DNA from: Metabacillus dongyingensis
GTDB lineage: Bacteria; Bacillota; Bacilli; Bacillales; Bacillaceae
Assembly (NCBI RefSeq): GCF_019933155.2
Contig: NZ_CP082944.1
Span: forward strand, 4,590,001-4,654,000
Length of the DNA: 64,000 nt
Direction of reading: 5' to 3'
The notes under the pieces are model-generated. The model was not told the DNA's origin. It did no database searches and saw nothing but the letters and a program-made list of their open reading frames with translations. A program made the position numbers and the translations under genes. Every line of letters starts with the position of its first letter. The stretch's first letter is position 1. Shown here piece by piece: positions 10,197 to 19,886 of the stretch.

Positions 10197-10563
10197 ATTT
10201 CTTTTTACTTTCTTTAAGGGGTTCTATGACACCTTTTTGAATCAGCAAATGGAGCAGAGAAATAACAATAGAAGCTAAAATCGCTGTGCCAAAACCATCA
10301 ATGTTAAAGGAGTCTCCCATTATCCCCTGCGCGATCATCAGAGTAATCGCATTGATGACAAACAGGAAGAGTCCAAGCGTCACCACCGTGACCGGCAAGG
10401 TCAGCAAGATGAGAAAAGGCTTCACTAAAACATTTAAAACAGATATAAGTAAGCTTGCAAGAATGGCGGCTCCTACACCGCTGATATGAAACGATTCAAA
10501 GTACCCTGATACAACAATCAGTATGAGGGCATTGACCAAAATACTGATGGCCCATCTAATCAT
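10195..10563 (-). CDS. yvlD: Phage-holin-family-4 type membrane protein YvlD
   Basis: Small membrane protein of 122 residues with about four hydrophobic helices. It belongs by appearance to the YvlD family, last gene of the yvlABCD operon, which in B. subtilis is an envelope-stress operon. Start chosen at MIRWAISILVNAL (10563) as in the family; in-frame ATGs at 10575 and 10584 are alternatives. It overlaps yvlC by eight bases. Molecular role unknown. Confidence 0.8.
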   Translation of the reverse strand: MIRWAISILVNALILIVVSGYFESFHISGVGAAILASLLISVLNVLVKPFLILLTLPVTVVTLGLFLFVINAITLMIAQGIMGDSFNIDGFGTAILASIVISLLHLLIQKGVIEPLKESKKK

Positions 10564-10765
10564 GCTTAATGACATCTCCCTCATTCGGTACGATGAAGAT
10601 CATGATCAAGTAAATAAGACCGAATGGGAAAAAGGCAGTGGTGAGCAGCAAAATTACAAATAAAATCCGGAGCAATGTTACGTCCATGCTTAAGTAATCG
10701 GCCAATCCGCCAATGACACCGCCAACCATTTTTTTAGATCTGGATCTATATAATTTCTTTTTCAT
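10556..10765 (-). CDS. yvlC: PspC-domain protein YvlC
   Basis: A 69-residue protein made of one PspC domain: basic N-terminus (KKLYRSRSKKMVGGVIGGLADYL) followed by one long hydrophobic helix pair (residues 32-60). PspC domains sense membrane stress in the phage-shock systems. It sits between yvlB and yvlD, six bases after yvlB. Confidence 0.88.
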   Translation of the reverse strand: MKKKLYRSRSKKMVGGVIGGLADYLSMDVTLLRILFVILLLTTAFFPFGLIYLIMIFIVPNEGDVIKHD

Positions 10766-10771
10766 ATTGAA

Positions 10772-11869
10772 TTACCTCTCTTTTAATAGAATAGACCCTG
10801 TTTTAGAATCTGCAAAAACAGACATCGTTTGTTCACCTGCTGTATTTGATTTAACCCTCAGTTCCTTTTGAATCGTTTCATTCTTCTCAAAAAGCACCTC
10901 AAGATCTTTTAAATCAGCAGCTACTGAACCTAAATTTGATTTAAGTTCCCCATTAATTTTCACGTTTTCCGGAACATAAACGTCCACGTTTCCAGTGGCT
11001 GTTTTAGCATACAGAGTATGACATCCTTCGTCCTCAAGCTTAACGACGATATTTCCATTAAAGCTTTGAACATCAATTCTCTCGCTTTTTCCGTTTAATT
11101 GGATGAGCCCATTTATTGTTTCCGCTTCAGTATGGGCTGCCTCGATGTTTGTCAGGCGGATTTGACCATTTGCTGTTTCAGCTTCTATTTTTTCACCCTT
11201 GAAATTCAGAACAGTAATAACACCATTTGCCGTTTTCGCATTAAAATCCCTTACGTTTAAATCTTCCCCTCTGATCGGCCCATTAAACAGCTTAATTTTA
11301 ACAAGCTCATACTGCTGTTCAGGAACATACAGGGTCATATTGATTTTTACTGTTTTCTTTTCAGTGTAAAAACGGAACTTCGAACCGTCCACTGTGCAAT
11401 CAACATTTTGCATAAAGGTTTCTCTTGCAAGCTCCTGATTCTCCGCACGGAATACTTTTGCATCACATTCGACGCGAACATCGTTTTGTGTCCATGCCTG
11501 CAGATTCACACTTCCGTTGATTAATTGAATATCAAAATCCCGGATATCAGCATCTTTGAACTGATATATGTGCTGAACATTGAGAGAACCGCCAAAGTTC
11601 AAATCAAGATCAAGCTCCTTTACCTTCTTCACTGCTGTTTCAATGAAAGTCACAAGCTTTGCGGGAAGAGAAGATTGTGAGGATTTCTCTTTTTCAACAA
11701 AAGCATCTTTTGAAAAAACATCTGCAGACATCGACGTCATCATTTCGCTTTCTTTATGACTATACTCCTCTTCCAGCTTTTCAATGAGTGTCAGTGCTTC
11801 ACTTGCCGACAGCTTTCCCTGTTCAACTAGATCCAAAATGCGTTTTCTTTGTTCCTTCACTTTTTCCAT
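10772..11869 (-). CDS. yvlB: DUF4097 beta-helix protein YvlB
   Basis: Protein of 365 residues. Residues 1-45 form a short helical SHOCT-like segment (RKRILDLVEQGKLSASEALTLIEKL); residues 90-365 are a repetitive beta-rich DUF4097 (bactofilin-like) domain with recurring NG turns (NGPIRGEDL, NGVITVLNF, NGQIRLTNI, NGLIQLNGK, NGNIVVKL). There are no membrane segments. Function unknown; operon with the PspC protein suggests envelope stress. The frame opens earlier (11923); I took MEKVKEQRKRIL. A GTG three codons later is also possible. Confidence 0.8.
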   Translation of the reverse strand: MEKVKEQRKRILDLVEQGKLSASEALTLIEKLEEEYSHKESEMMTSMSADVFSKDAFVEKEKSSQSSLPAKLVTFIETAVKKVKELDLDLNFGGSLNVQHIYQFKDADIRDFDIQLINGSVNLQAWTQNDVRVECDAKVFRAENQELARETFMQNVDCTVDGSKFRFYTEKKTVKINMTLYVPEQQYELVKIKLFNGPIRGEDLNVRDFNAKTANGVITVLNFKGEKIEAETANGQIRLTNIEAAHTEAETINGLIQLNGKSERIDVQSFNGNIVVKLEDEGCHTLYAKTATGNVDVYVPENVKINGELKSNLGSVAADLKDLEVLFEKNETIQKELRVKSNTAGEQTMSVFADSKTGSILLKER

Positions 11870-11934
11870 CCCCCAGTATTTGAGTATGTATTTGAAAAGA
11901 AAAGCCTTGAGCAAGAAACCCAAAGCCTTTGTGA

Positions 11935-12255
11935 TTAAACCGTTTTTAAAATTTTAATACCCTGTACAATGTTATAAATAAACGCAACAAGGTTCACTAT
12001 GCCAATCAGGATAAATCCAAAAATGACAACTCCGAATGCAAAAGCTTCTGGTGCACCAGACATTCCTGCAAACAAAATCATAAAGAACGGTACAATAATT
12101 GTTACGATTGGAATGATATGTGACAGCAATGATTTTTTTGCATGCTGCTTCACTTCACGCTCATCAGAGATAAAGTAGACGATAATCGGAAATAAAAACG
12201 GTGCGAAAAAAATACTGAAATAGCATAATGATGAGAGCAATTTATTTGTATTCAA
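11935..12255 (-). CDS. yvlA: DUF4870-type membrane protein YvlA
   Basis: A 106-residue membrane protein with three to four helices (about residues 5-28, 45-65, 72-100) and a short cytosolic loop DEREVKQHAKKS between them, typical of DUF4870. First gene of yvlABCD; starts after AAGGAGTTG. Confidence 0.8.
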   Translation of the reverse strand: MNTNKLLSSLCYFSIFFAPFLFPIIVYFISDEREVKQHAKKSLLSHIIPIVTIIVPFFMILFAGMSGAPEAFAFGVVIFGFILIGIVNLVAFIYNIVQGIKILKTV

Positions 12256-12416
12256 TTTATTTCAACTCCTTATAACAAGTATACGATTGAGTAATAGATA
12301 AGTTTCATTAAATTTCTGTGAGCAGTTAGAATATCAACCGATTTTCAGGAATTATCTGCCTGTTTTTTTAATTAATCGTTGAAATTAAAAGATTTTTCAG
12401 CCAAACAGCGTTTACC

Positions 12417-12450
12417 GCAAAAAGACCCTTAACTAAATCTGTTAAGGGTC
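12417..12450 (-). terminator. Terminator of uvrBA
   Basis: Ten-base stem GACCCTTAAC / GTTAAGGGTC, followed on the minus strand by TTTTT, just after the uvrA stop. Confidence 0.88.
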
Positions 12451-12456
12451 TCCCAT

Positions 12457-15333
12457 TTATGCTTTAGCTACAGCTTCTTTTTCCTTGATTGCCTTTTTCA
12501 TCCGGTCGCGGTCTCTTGTTAAGATAGGCTTTAAATACTTCCCTGTATATGAACCTTCTACCTTAGCAACTTGTTCCGGAGTTCCCGTTGCAACGATTTG
12601 CCCGCCGTGATCTCCGCCTTCCGGTCCAAGATCGATTAGATAATCGGCTGCTTTAATGACATCAAGATTATGCTCAATCACTAAAACAGTATCTCCATTC
12701 TCGACGAGACGCTGAAGCACTTTCAAGAGTCTTGCAATGTCGTCTACATGCAAGCCGGTTGTCGGTTCATCCAGAATGTAAAGGGAACGTCCTGTTGAAC
12801 GGCGATGCAGCTCTGAAGCAAGCTTCACACGCTGCGCTTCTCCTCCAGACAGCGTTGTTGCAGGCTGACCAAGTGTAATATAGCCGAGGCCAACATCATA
12901 AATGGTTTGGAGCTTTCGGCTGATTTTTGGAATATTTTCGAAGAATCCCACTGCATCTTCTACGGTCATTTCTAAAATGTCAGCAATATTTTTGTTTTTG
13001 TATTTCACTTCAAGAGTTTCGCGGTTATACCGTTTTCCATGGCAGACCTCGCATGGGACATAGACATCAGGAAGGAAATGCATTTCAATCTTGATGATTC
13101 CATCACCTCGGCATGCCTCGCAGCGTCCGCCTTTTACGTTAAAGCTAAATCGGCCTTTTTTATAGCCGCGCACCTTCGCTTCGTTTGTTGTAGCAAAGAC
13201 GTCGCGAATATCATCAAAAACACCTGTATAAGTCGCGGGGTTGGAACGGGGTGTCCGTCCGATTGGCGATTGATCGATATCGATCACCTTATCAAGCTCT
13301 TCAATTCCTTTAATTTCTTTGTGCTCGCCAGGCTTCGTTTTTGCTTTGTTCAGCTTTTGAGCAAGAGATTTATGAAGGATTTCGTTTACAAGCGTACTTT
13401 TACCAGATCCCGATACGCCTGTAACGGCCACAAATGTGCCAAGCGGAAACTTCGTTGAAACGTTTTTCAGGTTATTTTCGCTTGCGCCCTTTATCTCGAT
13501 GAAACGTCCATCCGGCTTCCGGCGTTCAACCGGCAGGGGAATGAATTTTTTGCCTGATAAGTATTGTCCGGTTAATGAATTCTTATCATTCATCACGTAT
13601 TCAGGTGTCCCTTCAGAAATAATCTCCCCTCCGTGAACCCCTGCACCGGGACCTATATCAATTAAATAATCCGCAGCAAGCATCGTGTCTTCATCATGTT
13701 CAACAACGATCAGAGTATTCCCGATATCCCTCATGCTTTGGAGCGTTTGAATCAGCCTGTCATTGTCACGCTGATGAAGCCCGATAGAAGGCTCGTCAAG
13801 TATATACAGAACACCTGTTAATCTTGAACCAATCTGAGTAGCAAGCCTGATTCGCTGAGCCTCCCCGCCTGAGAGTGTTCCTGCAGCACGGCTCAAAGAC
13901 AGGTAATCAAGACCGACATTGTTTAAAAAGCCAAGCCTCTCTTCAAGCTCTCTTAAAATCAGTCTTGCAATCTGCATTTCTTTTTCCGTAAGATTGACCT
14001 TTTCAAAGAAATCGATTGCTTCATGAACAGATAAAGAAGTGACATTTCCAATGTGATTGCCATCAACAAGCACAGACAGGCTTTCTTTTTTTAAACGATG
14101 CCCTTTACACTTAGGGCATGCCTGCTGAGCCATATATTTTTCCATCTGCTCACGGATGTAGTCTGAGCTTGTTTCTTTATAGCGGCGCTCTACGTTGCGG
14201 ATGACGCCTTCAAACAGAATATAATTTTCACGCACCTGACCGAAGTCATTTTCATAGCGAAAGTAAATTTCATCGTTTCCGCTGCCGTATAAAACCTTGT
14301 CCAGCAAGTGGGATGGGATTTCTTTTACAGGAACATCCATCGGGATGCCGTAATGATTGCACACAGCCTCAAGCAGCTGAGGGTAATATTGAGAGCTCGT
14401 CGGTTCCCATGGTGCCAGCGCATGCTGCTTTAATGATAAATCCTTGTTTGGAAGTACTAAGTCTACATCGACTTCAAGCTTCGTTCCAAGGCCGTCACAC
14501 TCATTACATGCGCCAAACGGACTGTTGAACGAAAACATTCTCGGTTCCAGCTCGCCGATTGAAAATCCGCAAAGCGGACAAGCGTGATGCTCACTGAAAA
14601 GAAGCTCTTCTTCTCCAATTACATCAATCATGACTCTGCCTTCACCAAGGCCAAGTGCAGCTTCAAGGGAATCTGCAAGGCGCGCAGCGATTCCTTCTTT
14701 AATGACGATCCGGTCAATCACTACCTCAATGCTGTGTTTCTTGTTTTTCTCAAGAGTGATCTCATCACCGATCTCCATCATTTCCCCGTTTACGCGAACC
14801 CTGACATAACCTTGCTTTTTGATATCTTCAAACACCTTTGCATGTGTTCCTTTTCGGCCGGAGACAATCGGTGCAAGCACCTGAAGCTTTGTTCGCTCAG
14901 GATACTCTAAAATCCGGTCGACCATTTGCTCAATCGTCTGTGATGAGATTTCAATGTCATGATTCGGACAGGTCGGTCTGCCGACACGCGCAAAAAGAAG
15001 TCTCAGGTAGTCATAGATTTCTGTCACGGTCCCTACCGTTGAACGAGGATTTCGGCTCGTTGTTTTCTGATCTATAGAAATCGCCGGTGAAAGTCCTTCA
15101 ATTGAATCAACGTCCGGTTTATCCATTTGACCAAGAAACTGCCGGGCATAAGCAGAAAGAGATTCAACATATCTGCGCTGGCCTTCTGCATAAATCGTAT
15201 CAAACGCAAGCGACGATTTTCCTGAACCGGATAAGCCAGTCAGAACAACAAGCTTATCCCGCGGAATCGTCACATCTATATTTTTTAAATTGTGAGCTCG
15301 CGCACCTTTCACAATAATTTTATCAATAGCCAT
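12457..15333 (-). CDS. uvrA: Excinuclease ABC subunit A
   Basis: Damage-recognition ATPase of nucleotide excision repair, loads UvrB. It is 958 residues, with two ABC modules: Walker [14 protein letters not shown] (near 31) and [13 protein letters not shown] (near 640), signatures [12 protein letters not shown] and [12 protein letters not shown], and two zinc modules (CPLCGFS region near 253 with its second Cys pair CNECDG, and CEACRGDG ... CEVCHGKRY near 740). Seven bases after uvrB, so co-transcribed under the LexA box. Confidence 0.98.
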   Translation of the reverse strand: MAIDKIIVKGARAHNLKNIDVTIPRDKLVVLTGLSGSGKSSLAFDTIYAEGQRRYVESLSAYARQFLGQMDKPDVDSIEGLSPAISIDQKTTSRNPRSTVGTVTEIYDYLRLLFARVGRPTCPNHDIEISSQTIEQMVDRILEYPERTKLQVLAPIVSGRKGTHAKVFEDIKKQGYVRVRVNGEMMEIGDEITLEKNKKHSIEVVIDRIVIKEGIAARLADSLEAALGLGEGRVMIDVIGEEELLFSEHHACPLCGFSIGELEPRMFSFNSPFGACNECDGLGTKLEVDVDLVLPNKDLSLKQHALAPWEPTSSQYYPQLLEAVCNHYGIPMDVPVKEIPSHLLDKVLYGSGNDEIYFRYENDFGQVRENYILFEGVIRNVERRYKETSSDYIREQMEKYMAQQACPKCKGHRLKKESLSVLVDGNHIGNVTSLSVHEAIDFFEKVNLTEKEMQIARLILRELEERLGFLNNVGLDYLSLSRAAGTLSGGEAQRIRLATQIGSRLTGVLYILDEPSIGLHQRDNDRLIQTLQSMRDIGNTLIVVEHDEDTMLAADYLIDIGPGAGVHGGEIISEGTPEYVMNDKNSLTGQYLSGKKFIPLPVERRKPDGRFIEIKGASENNLKNVSTKFPLGTFVAVTGVSGSGKSTLVNEILHKSLAQKLNKAKTKPGEHKEIKGIEELDKVIDIDQSPIGRTPRSNPATYTGVFDDIRDVFATTNEAKVRGYKKGRFSFNVKGGRCEACRGDGIIKIEMHFLPDVYVPCEVCHGKRYNRETLEVKYKNKNIADILEMTVEDAVGFFENIPKISRKLQTIYDVGLGYITLGQPATTLSGGEAQRVKLASELHRRSTGRSLYILDEPTTGLHVDDIARLLKVLQRLVENGDTVLVIEHNLDVIKAADYLIDLGPEGGDHGGQIVATGTPEQVAKVEGSYTGKYLKPILTRDRDRMKKAIKEKEAVAKA

Positions 15334-15340
15334 TCTAGTT

Positions 15341-17323
15341 TCATCCTTCCGCTTTTAGCTCTAAAATCAGATCGCGAAGCTCAGCTGCACGCTCGAAGTT
15401 CAAGCCTTTTGCTGCCTCTTTCATCTCTGCTTCCATTTGTCCGATCACCTTTTCGCGTTCTTTCTTCGTCAGCTTGCCGAGCTTTGGAACTTGTGCATCG
15501 AATTCTTCCCCGTCCTCTGGTGCAATCGTAGCCCGTATACCCTCGCGAATTTTTTTCTGTATCGTTTTTGGCTCAATGCCATGTTTTTTATTAAAAGCCT
15601 CCTGCGTTTCACGGCGCCGTTTCGTTTCATTCAATGCAATTTCCATTGATTTGGTCATTTTGTCAGCATACATAATAACGTGTCCATTTGAGTTTCTTGC
15701 CGCACGTCCAATAGTCTGGATCAGCGATCTCTCAGATCTCAGGAACCCTTCCTTGTCTGCATCCAAAATAGCAACTAGTGATACTTCAGGAATATCAAGA
15801 CCTTCTCTTAAAAGGTTGATTCCGACTAGAACGTCATACTTACCAAGCCGCAGCTCACGGATGATTTCAATCCGCTCCAGTGTTTTGATTTCAGAATGCA
15901 GGTAGTTAACTTTGATGCCTATGTCCTTCAGATAATCCGTCAGGTCCTCCGACATTTTCTTCGTTAATGTTGTGATAAGGACACGTTCATTGCGTTCTGT
16001 CCTTGCCTGAATTTCCCCAATCAGGTCATCAATCTGACCCTGAATCGGTCTCACATCAATTGTCGGGTCAAGAAGTCCTGTCGGGCGAATGATTTGCTGA
16101 ACCATTTCAGGTGTATGGTCAAGCTCATACGGGCCAGGAGTAGCCGATACAAACAGGATGTTATTGATATGCTTTTCAAACTCGTCAAATTGAAGCGGAC
16201 GGTTATCTTTCGCTGAAGGCAGGCGGAACCCGTGGTCAACGAGAACCTGTTTTCTTGCCTGGTCACCGTTATACATCCCTCTGATCTGAGGCATGGTAAC
16301 GTGGGACTCATCCACGACAATCATGAAATCTTCAGGAAAGAAATCAAGCAATGTATAAGGAGTGGAACCTGCCGGGCGAAGCGTCAGGTGTCTTGAGTAG
16401 TTTTCAATTCCTGAACAAAAGCCCATTTCCCGCATCATTTCAAGATCATAGCGGGTACGCTGTTCAAGGCGCTGCGCTTCTAACAGCTTTCCATTCTCAT
16501 GAAGCTCTTTCAGCCGTTCATCAAGCTCCTGTTCAATATTTGTAATCGCAACCTTCAGCTTTTCCTCGCGGGTGACGAAGTGGGATGCAGGGAAGATCGA
16601 GACATGCTCGCGTTCTCCTTTGATTTCGCCTGTTAAAGCATCCACTTCTCTAATACGGTCAATTTCATCGCCGAAAAACTCAACCCTGATGCACTGCTCA
16701 TCTCTTGAAGCAGGAAAAATCTCGACTACATCACCGCGCACTCTGAACGTCCCGCGTTTAAAGTCGATATCATTTCTTTCATACTGCACATCAACAAGTC
16801 TTCTGAGCAGCTGATTGCGTTCAATCTCCATGCCTGTGCGAAGAGAAACCACCAGATCACGGTATTCTTCAGGTGAACCCAAGCCGTAAATGCACGAGAC
16901 ACTCGCGATGATAATAACATCCCTACGCTCAAATAAAGAGGCTGTTGCGGAGTGTCTGAGCTTATCTATTTCATCATTAATGCTTGCGTCTTTTTCGATG
17001 AATGTATCGGTCTGCGGCACATAGGCCTCCGGCTGATAATAATCATAGTAGCTGACGAAGTATTCTACTGCGTTATTTGGAAAAAACTCTTTAAATTCGC
17101 TGTATAATTGTCCTGCCAATGTTTTATTATGAGCAATAATCAGCGTCGGTTTGTTTACTTCCTGGATGACGTTTGAAACGGTGAACGTCTTCCCTGTACC
17201 TGTAGCACCAAGAAGCGTCTGATGCTTCTTCCCTTCTTTTATGCCCTGGACTAGCTTTTTTATCGCCTCGGGCTGATCGCCCTCTGGCTTATAATTCGAG
17301 ATTAAATCAAAACGATCGCTCAA
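15341..17323 (-). CDS. uvrB: Excinuclease ABC subunit B
   Basis: Helicase-like core of nucleotide excision repair, hands damaged DNA to UvrC. It has Walker [13 protein letters not shown] (near 35), the beta-hairpin region [16 protein letters not shown] box, helicase motif [11 protein letters not shown] and the C-terminal UVR domain ([15 protein letters not shown]). I place the start at TTG 17323 ([10 protein letters not shown], about 660 residues): GGAGG lies eight bases before it, whereas the upstream ATG at 17338 lies ahead of that site and has none of its own. Confidence 0.95.
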   Translation of the reverse strand: MSDRFDLISNYKPEGDQPEAIKKLVQGIKEGKKHQTLLGATGTGKTFTVSNVIQEVNKPTLIIAHNKTLAGQLYSEFKEFFPNNAVEYFVSYYDYYQPEAYVPQTDTFIEKDASINDEIDKLRHSATASLFERRDVIIIASVSCIYGLGSPEEYRDLVVSLRTGMEIERNQLLRRLVDVQYERNDIDFKRGTFRVRGDVVEIFPASRDEQCIRVEFFGDEIDRIREVDALTGEIKGEREHVSIFPASHFVTREEKLKVAITNIEQELDERLKELHENGKLLEAQRLEQRTRYDLEMMREMGFCSGIENYSRHLTLRPAGSTPYTLLDFFPEDFMIVVDESHVTMPQIRGMYNGDQARKQVLVDHGFRLPSAKDNRPLQFDEFEKHINNILFVSATPGPYELDHTPEMVQQIIRPTGLLDPTIDVRPIQGQIDDLIGEIQARTERNERVLITTLTKKMSEDLTDYLKDIGIKVNYLHSEIKTLERIEIIRELRLGKYDVLVGINLLREGLDIPEVSLVAILDADKEGFLRSERSLIQTIGRAARNSNGHVIMYADKMTKSMEIALNETKRRRETQEAFNKKHGIEPKTIQKKIREGIRATIAPEDGEEFDAQVPKLGKLTKKEREKVIGQMEAEMKEAAKGLNFERAAELRDLILELKAEG

Positions 17324-17395
17324 CAGGAGGACCTCCATTCATATGTAATCAGTATTTATATTTTACCATAAACAGGTGGAAAATCACCAAAAATA

Positions 17396-17409
17396 CGAAC
17401 TATAGTTCG
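17396..17409 (-). promoter_or_regulatory. LexA (DinR) box upstream of uvrB
   Basis: Perfect palindrome CGAAC-TATA-GTTCG, matching the Gram-positive SOS box GAAC-N4-GTTC, about 75 bases upstream of the uvrB start. Implies DNA-damage induction of uvrBA. Confidence 0.85.
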
Positions 17410-17571
17410 CATGTTTCTTTCGACATTTTGATTCTATCATTATCGCCGGATTTTTCTATTTAAATGCCTGGCTTATCTTTTTCATTACCTTTTTTGGGCA
17501 GCTGGTAAACCGAGAGCAACCTCACGCCCAGCAATTTAGTACCCGCTTACTGTTAAAAGTGCTCTTTTCAA

Positions 17572-17690
17572 CAAGCAGGACTTTCCCAACATATTCCGAG
17601 ACTTTCTAACTTTATTCCAAGACTTTTAAAATTAATTCCGAGACTTTACGGATTAATTACGAGACTTACCAAAATAATCCCGTACAAATG
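17572..17690. repeat. Direct-repeat array, exact 21-bp period
   Basis: Units begin at 17593, 17614, 17635, 17656 and 17677 (ATTCCGAGACTT, ATTCCAAGACTT, ATTCCGAGACTT, ATTACGAGACTT, then a weaker one), with a partial unit at 17572. Spacing is exactly 21 each time. It lies in the 480-base gap between csbA and uvrB; the rest of that gap shows no gene. Confidence 0.8.
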
Positions 17691-17699
17691 TGAACAACT

Positions 17700-17766
17700 G
17701 CTTATGACCGTGGAGTTGGGCGATGGAGCTAATCATAAATGCTGGAAACTATACAAATTATGGTGT
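17700..17766 (+). repeat. 5'-truncated copy of dispersed hairpin element (copy E)
   Basis: ACCGTGGAGTTGGGC matches ACCGAGGAGTTAGGAGC of the 41013 copy, and AGCTAATCATAAATGCTGG with AACTATACAAATT matches the tails at 39395-39420 and 10130-10150. The 5' half and hairpin are absent. Followed by the csbA terminator. Confidence 0.5.
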
Positions 17767-17797
17767 AAAAAAAACCCGCTCCCAAAGGGAACAGGTT
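17767..17797 (-). terminator. Terminator after csbA
   Basis: Stem AACCTGTTCCC / GGGAGCGGGTT (with G-T pairs) and TTTTTT on the minus strand, seven bases after the csbA stop. Confidence 0.8.
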
Positions 17798-17803
17798 CAA
17801 ATC

Positions 17804-18043
17804 TCAATTCGTTTTTTCACGTCTTGTGCGTCTTGCCATTTTCGCAGCATACAAAAATCCTGCGGCGACAGATATCGCATCCAGTACTATGATAATCCAT
17901 GATTCCATATACCCTTTCGAATAAGCTGCAGCTAAAAGAGCAATGGTCAGGACAGTCGCAACGTAGTGATTATATGAGACTCTGGCAAACAAAGTCAAAA
18001 TAATAAAAGGCAGAGTCAGGGCCAGAACGGCTTTTAGTAACAT
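17804..18043 (-). CDS. csbA: Small membrane protein CsbA
   Basis: A 79-residue protein with two to three hydrophobic segments and a basic tail (AAKMARRTRREK). It resembles CsbA, a small protein of unknown function upstream of uvrB in B. subtilis, where it is under sigma-B. Here it starts only 15 bases after prfC (site AGGAG) and no sigma-B promoter is visible, so it is probably read with prfC. Confidence 0.85.
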   Translation of the reverse strand: MLLKAVLALTLPFIILTLFARVSYNHYVATVLTIALLAAAYSKGYMESWIIIVLDAISVAAGFLYAAKMARRTRREKTN

Positions 18044-18058
18044 GGAATCAGCTCCTGC

Positions 18059-19648
18059 TTACTTCTCTGAAGCAGAAAAGCTTTGGTAGTCGTTTTCCTG
18101 CAGAAGATCGATAAGTTCAATCTCTTTATGATTTTCTTTAAAATGCCTGAAGGTAAAATCATTTTCAAAGAGGACAGCATATTGATCATTGCGGTCGCGC
18201 ACGAGCAGGCTTCTTGAATCAAAGAAACGTTTTTCGAATTTTTCATTGCCGATCCATCTTGGGATGCGGTCGCCCATAGGAACAAATTCGATCTCAACGT
18301 TGTACTCGGCTCTCATACGGTATTCAAATACCTCATATTGAAGCTGTCCGACAGCGCCAAGGATGATGTCGTCCGTTGAATCCTGACGGAAATACTGAAT
18401 GGCCCCTTCTTGAACCAGCTGGTCAATTCCTTTACGGAACTGCTTTGCCTTCATGACGTTTTTCACGCGCACCTTTTTAAACATCTCCGGCGGAAACTGC
18501 GGAAGCTCATCATAATGATAGCCTTCTTTTCCGACCGTCAGTGTATCACCGATTTGGTAAACGTTCGGATCATAGATTCCGATGATGTCGCCAGCGAATG
18601 CTTCATCAACCGTTTCTCGGTCTTTAGCCATAAACACCTGCGTCTGGTTCAGCTTAAGCGTTTTATTCGTTCTGCTCAGCTGTACGCTCATGCCGCGCTC
18701 AAATCGTCCTGAGCACACCCGAAGAAAGGCGATGCGGTCGCGGTGGGCAGGGTTCATGTTGGCTTGAATTTTAAAGATATAGCCAGAGAATTCTTCTGTC
18801 TCAGGTGCAATGAAGCCCTGATTTGTTCTTCTCGGCTGCGGAGGAACGGCATACTGTAAAAACACATCAAAAAATGATTTTACACCAAAGTTAGCAAGCG
18901 CACTTCCGAAGAAAACAGGGGTTAATTCCCCGCGCTTAACACGGTCAGCGTCGAATTGATTGCCCGCTTCCTCAAGAAGTTCAAGCTCATCCTTCGTTTC
19001 CAAATAAGTTGGATGACTCCCAATTTCGGTTGCATCTACTTCATCTGAAGGAATTATCTCTTCCTGCTCGTTTCCTTTAAATTGAACGACTGTATGCTGC
19101 TCGCGGTCAATAATCCCAAGGAATCGCTTGCCCATGCCAATCGGCCAGTTCATCGGATAGGATTCAATTCCAAGCACTTCCTCAATTTCAGAAAGAAGCT
19201 CAAGCGGATCTTTTCCTTCGCGGTCCAGCTTATTAATAAATGTAAAAATAGGGATGCCTCTCATGCGGCAGACTTTGAAAAGCTTGATCGTTTGGGGCTC
19301 GACCCCTTTTGTAGAGTCGATGATCATCACTACGCTGTCTACTGCCGTAAGCGTACGGTATGTGTCTTCACTGAAATCCTCATGTCCTGGAGTGTCCAGA
19401 ATGTTTACGTGGAAATCATGGTATGGAAAGCTCATTACACTTGATGTAACAGAAATTCCGCGTTTCTTTTCAATTTCCATCCAGTCAGAAGCCGCAAATT
19501 TGCCGGTCTTCTTCCCTTTAACCGTACCTGCTTCACGGATGACTTTACCGAAATATAATAATTTCTCTGTTAACGTCGTCTTTCCCGCATCCGGATGGGA
19601 GATGATGGCGAAAGTCCGTCTCTTTGATATTTCTTTATCTATGTTCAT
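18059..19648 (-). CDS. prfC: Peptide chain release factor 3
   Basis: GTPase that recycles RF1/RF2 from the ribosome after termination. It is 529 residues with G1 [17 protein letters not shown]3 [13 protein letters not shown]4 [10 protein letters not shown], then EF-Tu-like domains II and III. It has the RF3 length and lacks the domain IV seen in EF-G. RF3 is patchy in Firmicutes and absent from B. subtilis 168 as far as I recall. GAGGG lies eight bases upstream of ATG. Confidence 0.95.
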   Translation of the reverse strand: MNIDKEISKRRTFAIISHPDAGKTTLTEKLLYFGKVIREAGTVKGKKTGKFAASDWMEIEKKRGISVTSSVMSFPYHDFHVNILDTPGHEDFSEDTYRTLTAVDSVVMIIDSTKGVEPQTIKLFKVCRMRGIPIFTFINKLDREGKDPLELLSEIEEVLGIESYPMNWPIGMGKRFLGIIDREQHTVVQFKGNEQEEIIPSDEVDATEIGSHPTYLETKDELELLEEAGNQFDADRVKRGELTPVFFGSALANFGVKSFFDVFLQYAVPPQPRRTNQGFIAPETEEFSGYIFKIQANMNPAHRDRIAFLRVCSGRFERGMSVQLSRTNKTLKLNQTQVFMAKDRETVDEAFAGDIIGIYDPNVYQIGDTLTVGKEGYHYDELPQFPPEMFKKVRVKNVMKAKQFRKGIDQLVQEGAIQYFRQDSTDDIILGAVGQLQYEVFEYRMRAEYNVEIEFVPMGDRIPRWIGNEKFEKRFFDSRSLLVRDRNDQYAVLFENDFTFRHFKENHKEIELIDLLQENDYQSFSASEK

Positions 19649-19733
19649 TTACATTACCCTCACAAAGTTTACTTCGTTTGAAATATATCATATTTGGAGC
19701 AATAGAACAATTTCACTCTGGACTTTCTCATGC

Positions 19734-19820
19734 TTACACAGGTGCTGTAAAAAAGAGCACATTCACTGCAGCCATCACTAGCGCACCGATAATAATAAAT
19801 GCTGTATCCTTCTTCTTCAT
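19734..19820 (-). CDS. Possible 28-residue membrane peptide
   Basis: Short frame with a strong GTAGGAGG site eight bases before ATG. The product begins MKKKDTAF and continues with one hydrophobic helix (residues 8-28, IIIGALVMAAVNVLFFTAP). It lies between yclK and prfC, in the same direction. Not recognised; the ribosome site and basic-then-hydrophobic pattern are the only support. Confidence 0.5.
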   Translation of the reverse strand: MKKKDTAFIIIGALVMAAVNVLFFTAPV

Positions 19821-19886
19821 GTTTTTTTCCTCCTACTGCATTGTTTTTACTAGTTTATCAAGTAATTATGTCTAAATTATTAACAA

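Noticed and set aside
17704..17892. Plus-strand frame of 62 codons near csbA
   Set aside because: It runs through a decayed repeat, the csbA terminator and antisense to csbA; no ribosome site.
17804..18060. Sigma-B promoter for csbA
   Set aside because: Only 15 bases separate csbA from prfC and no GTTTAA/GGGTAT pair was seen nearby.
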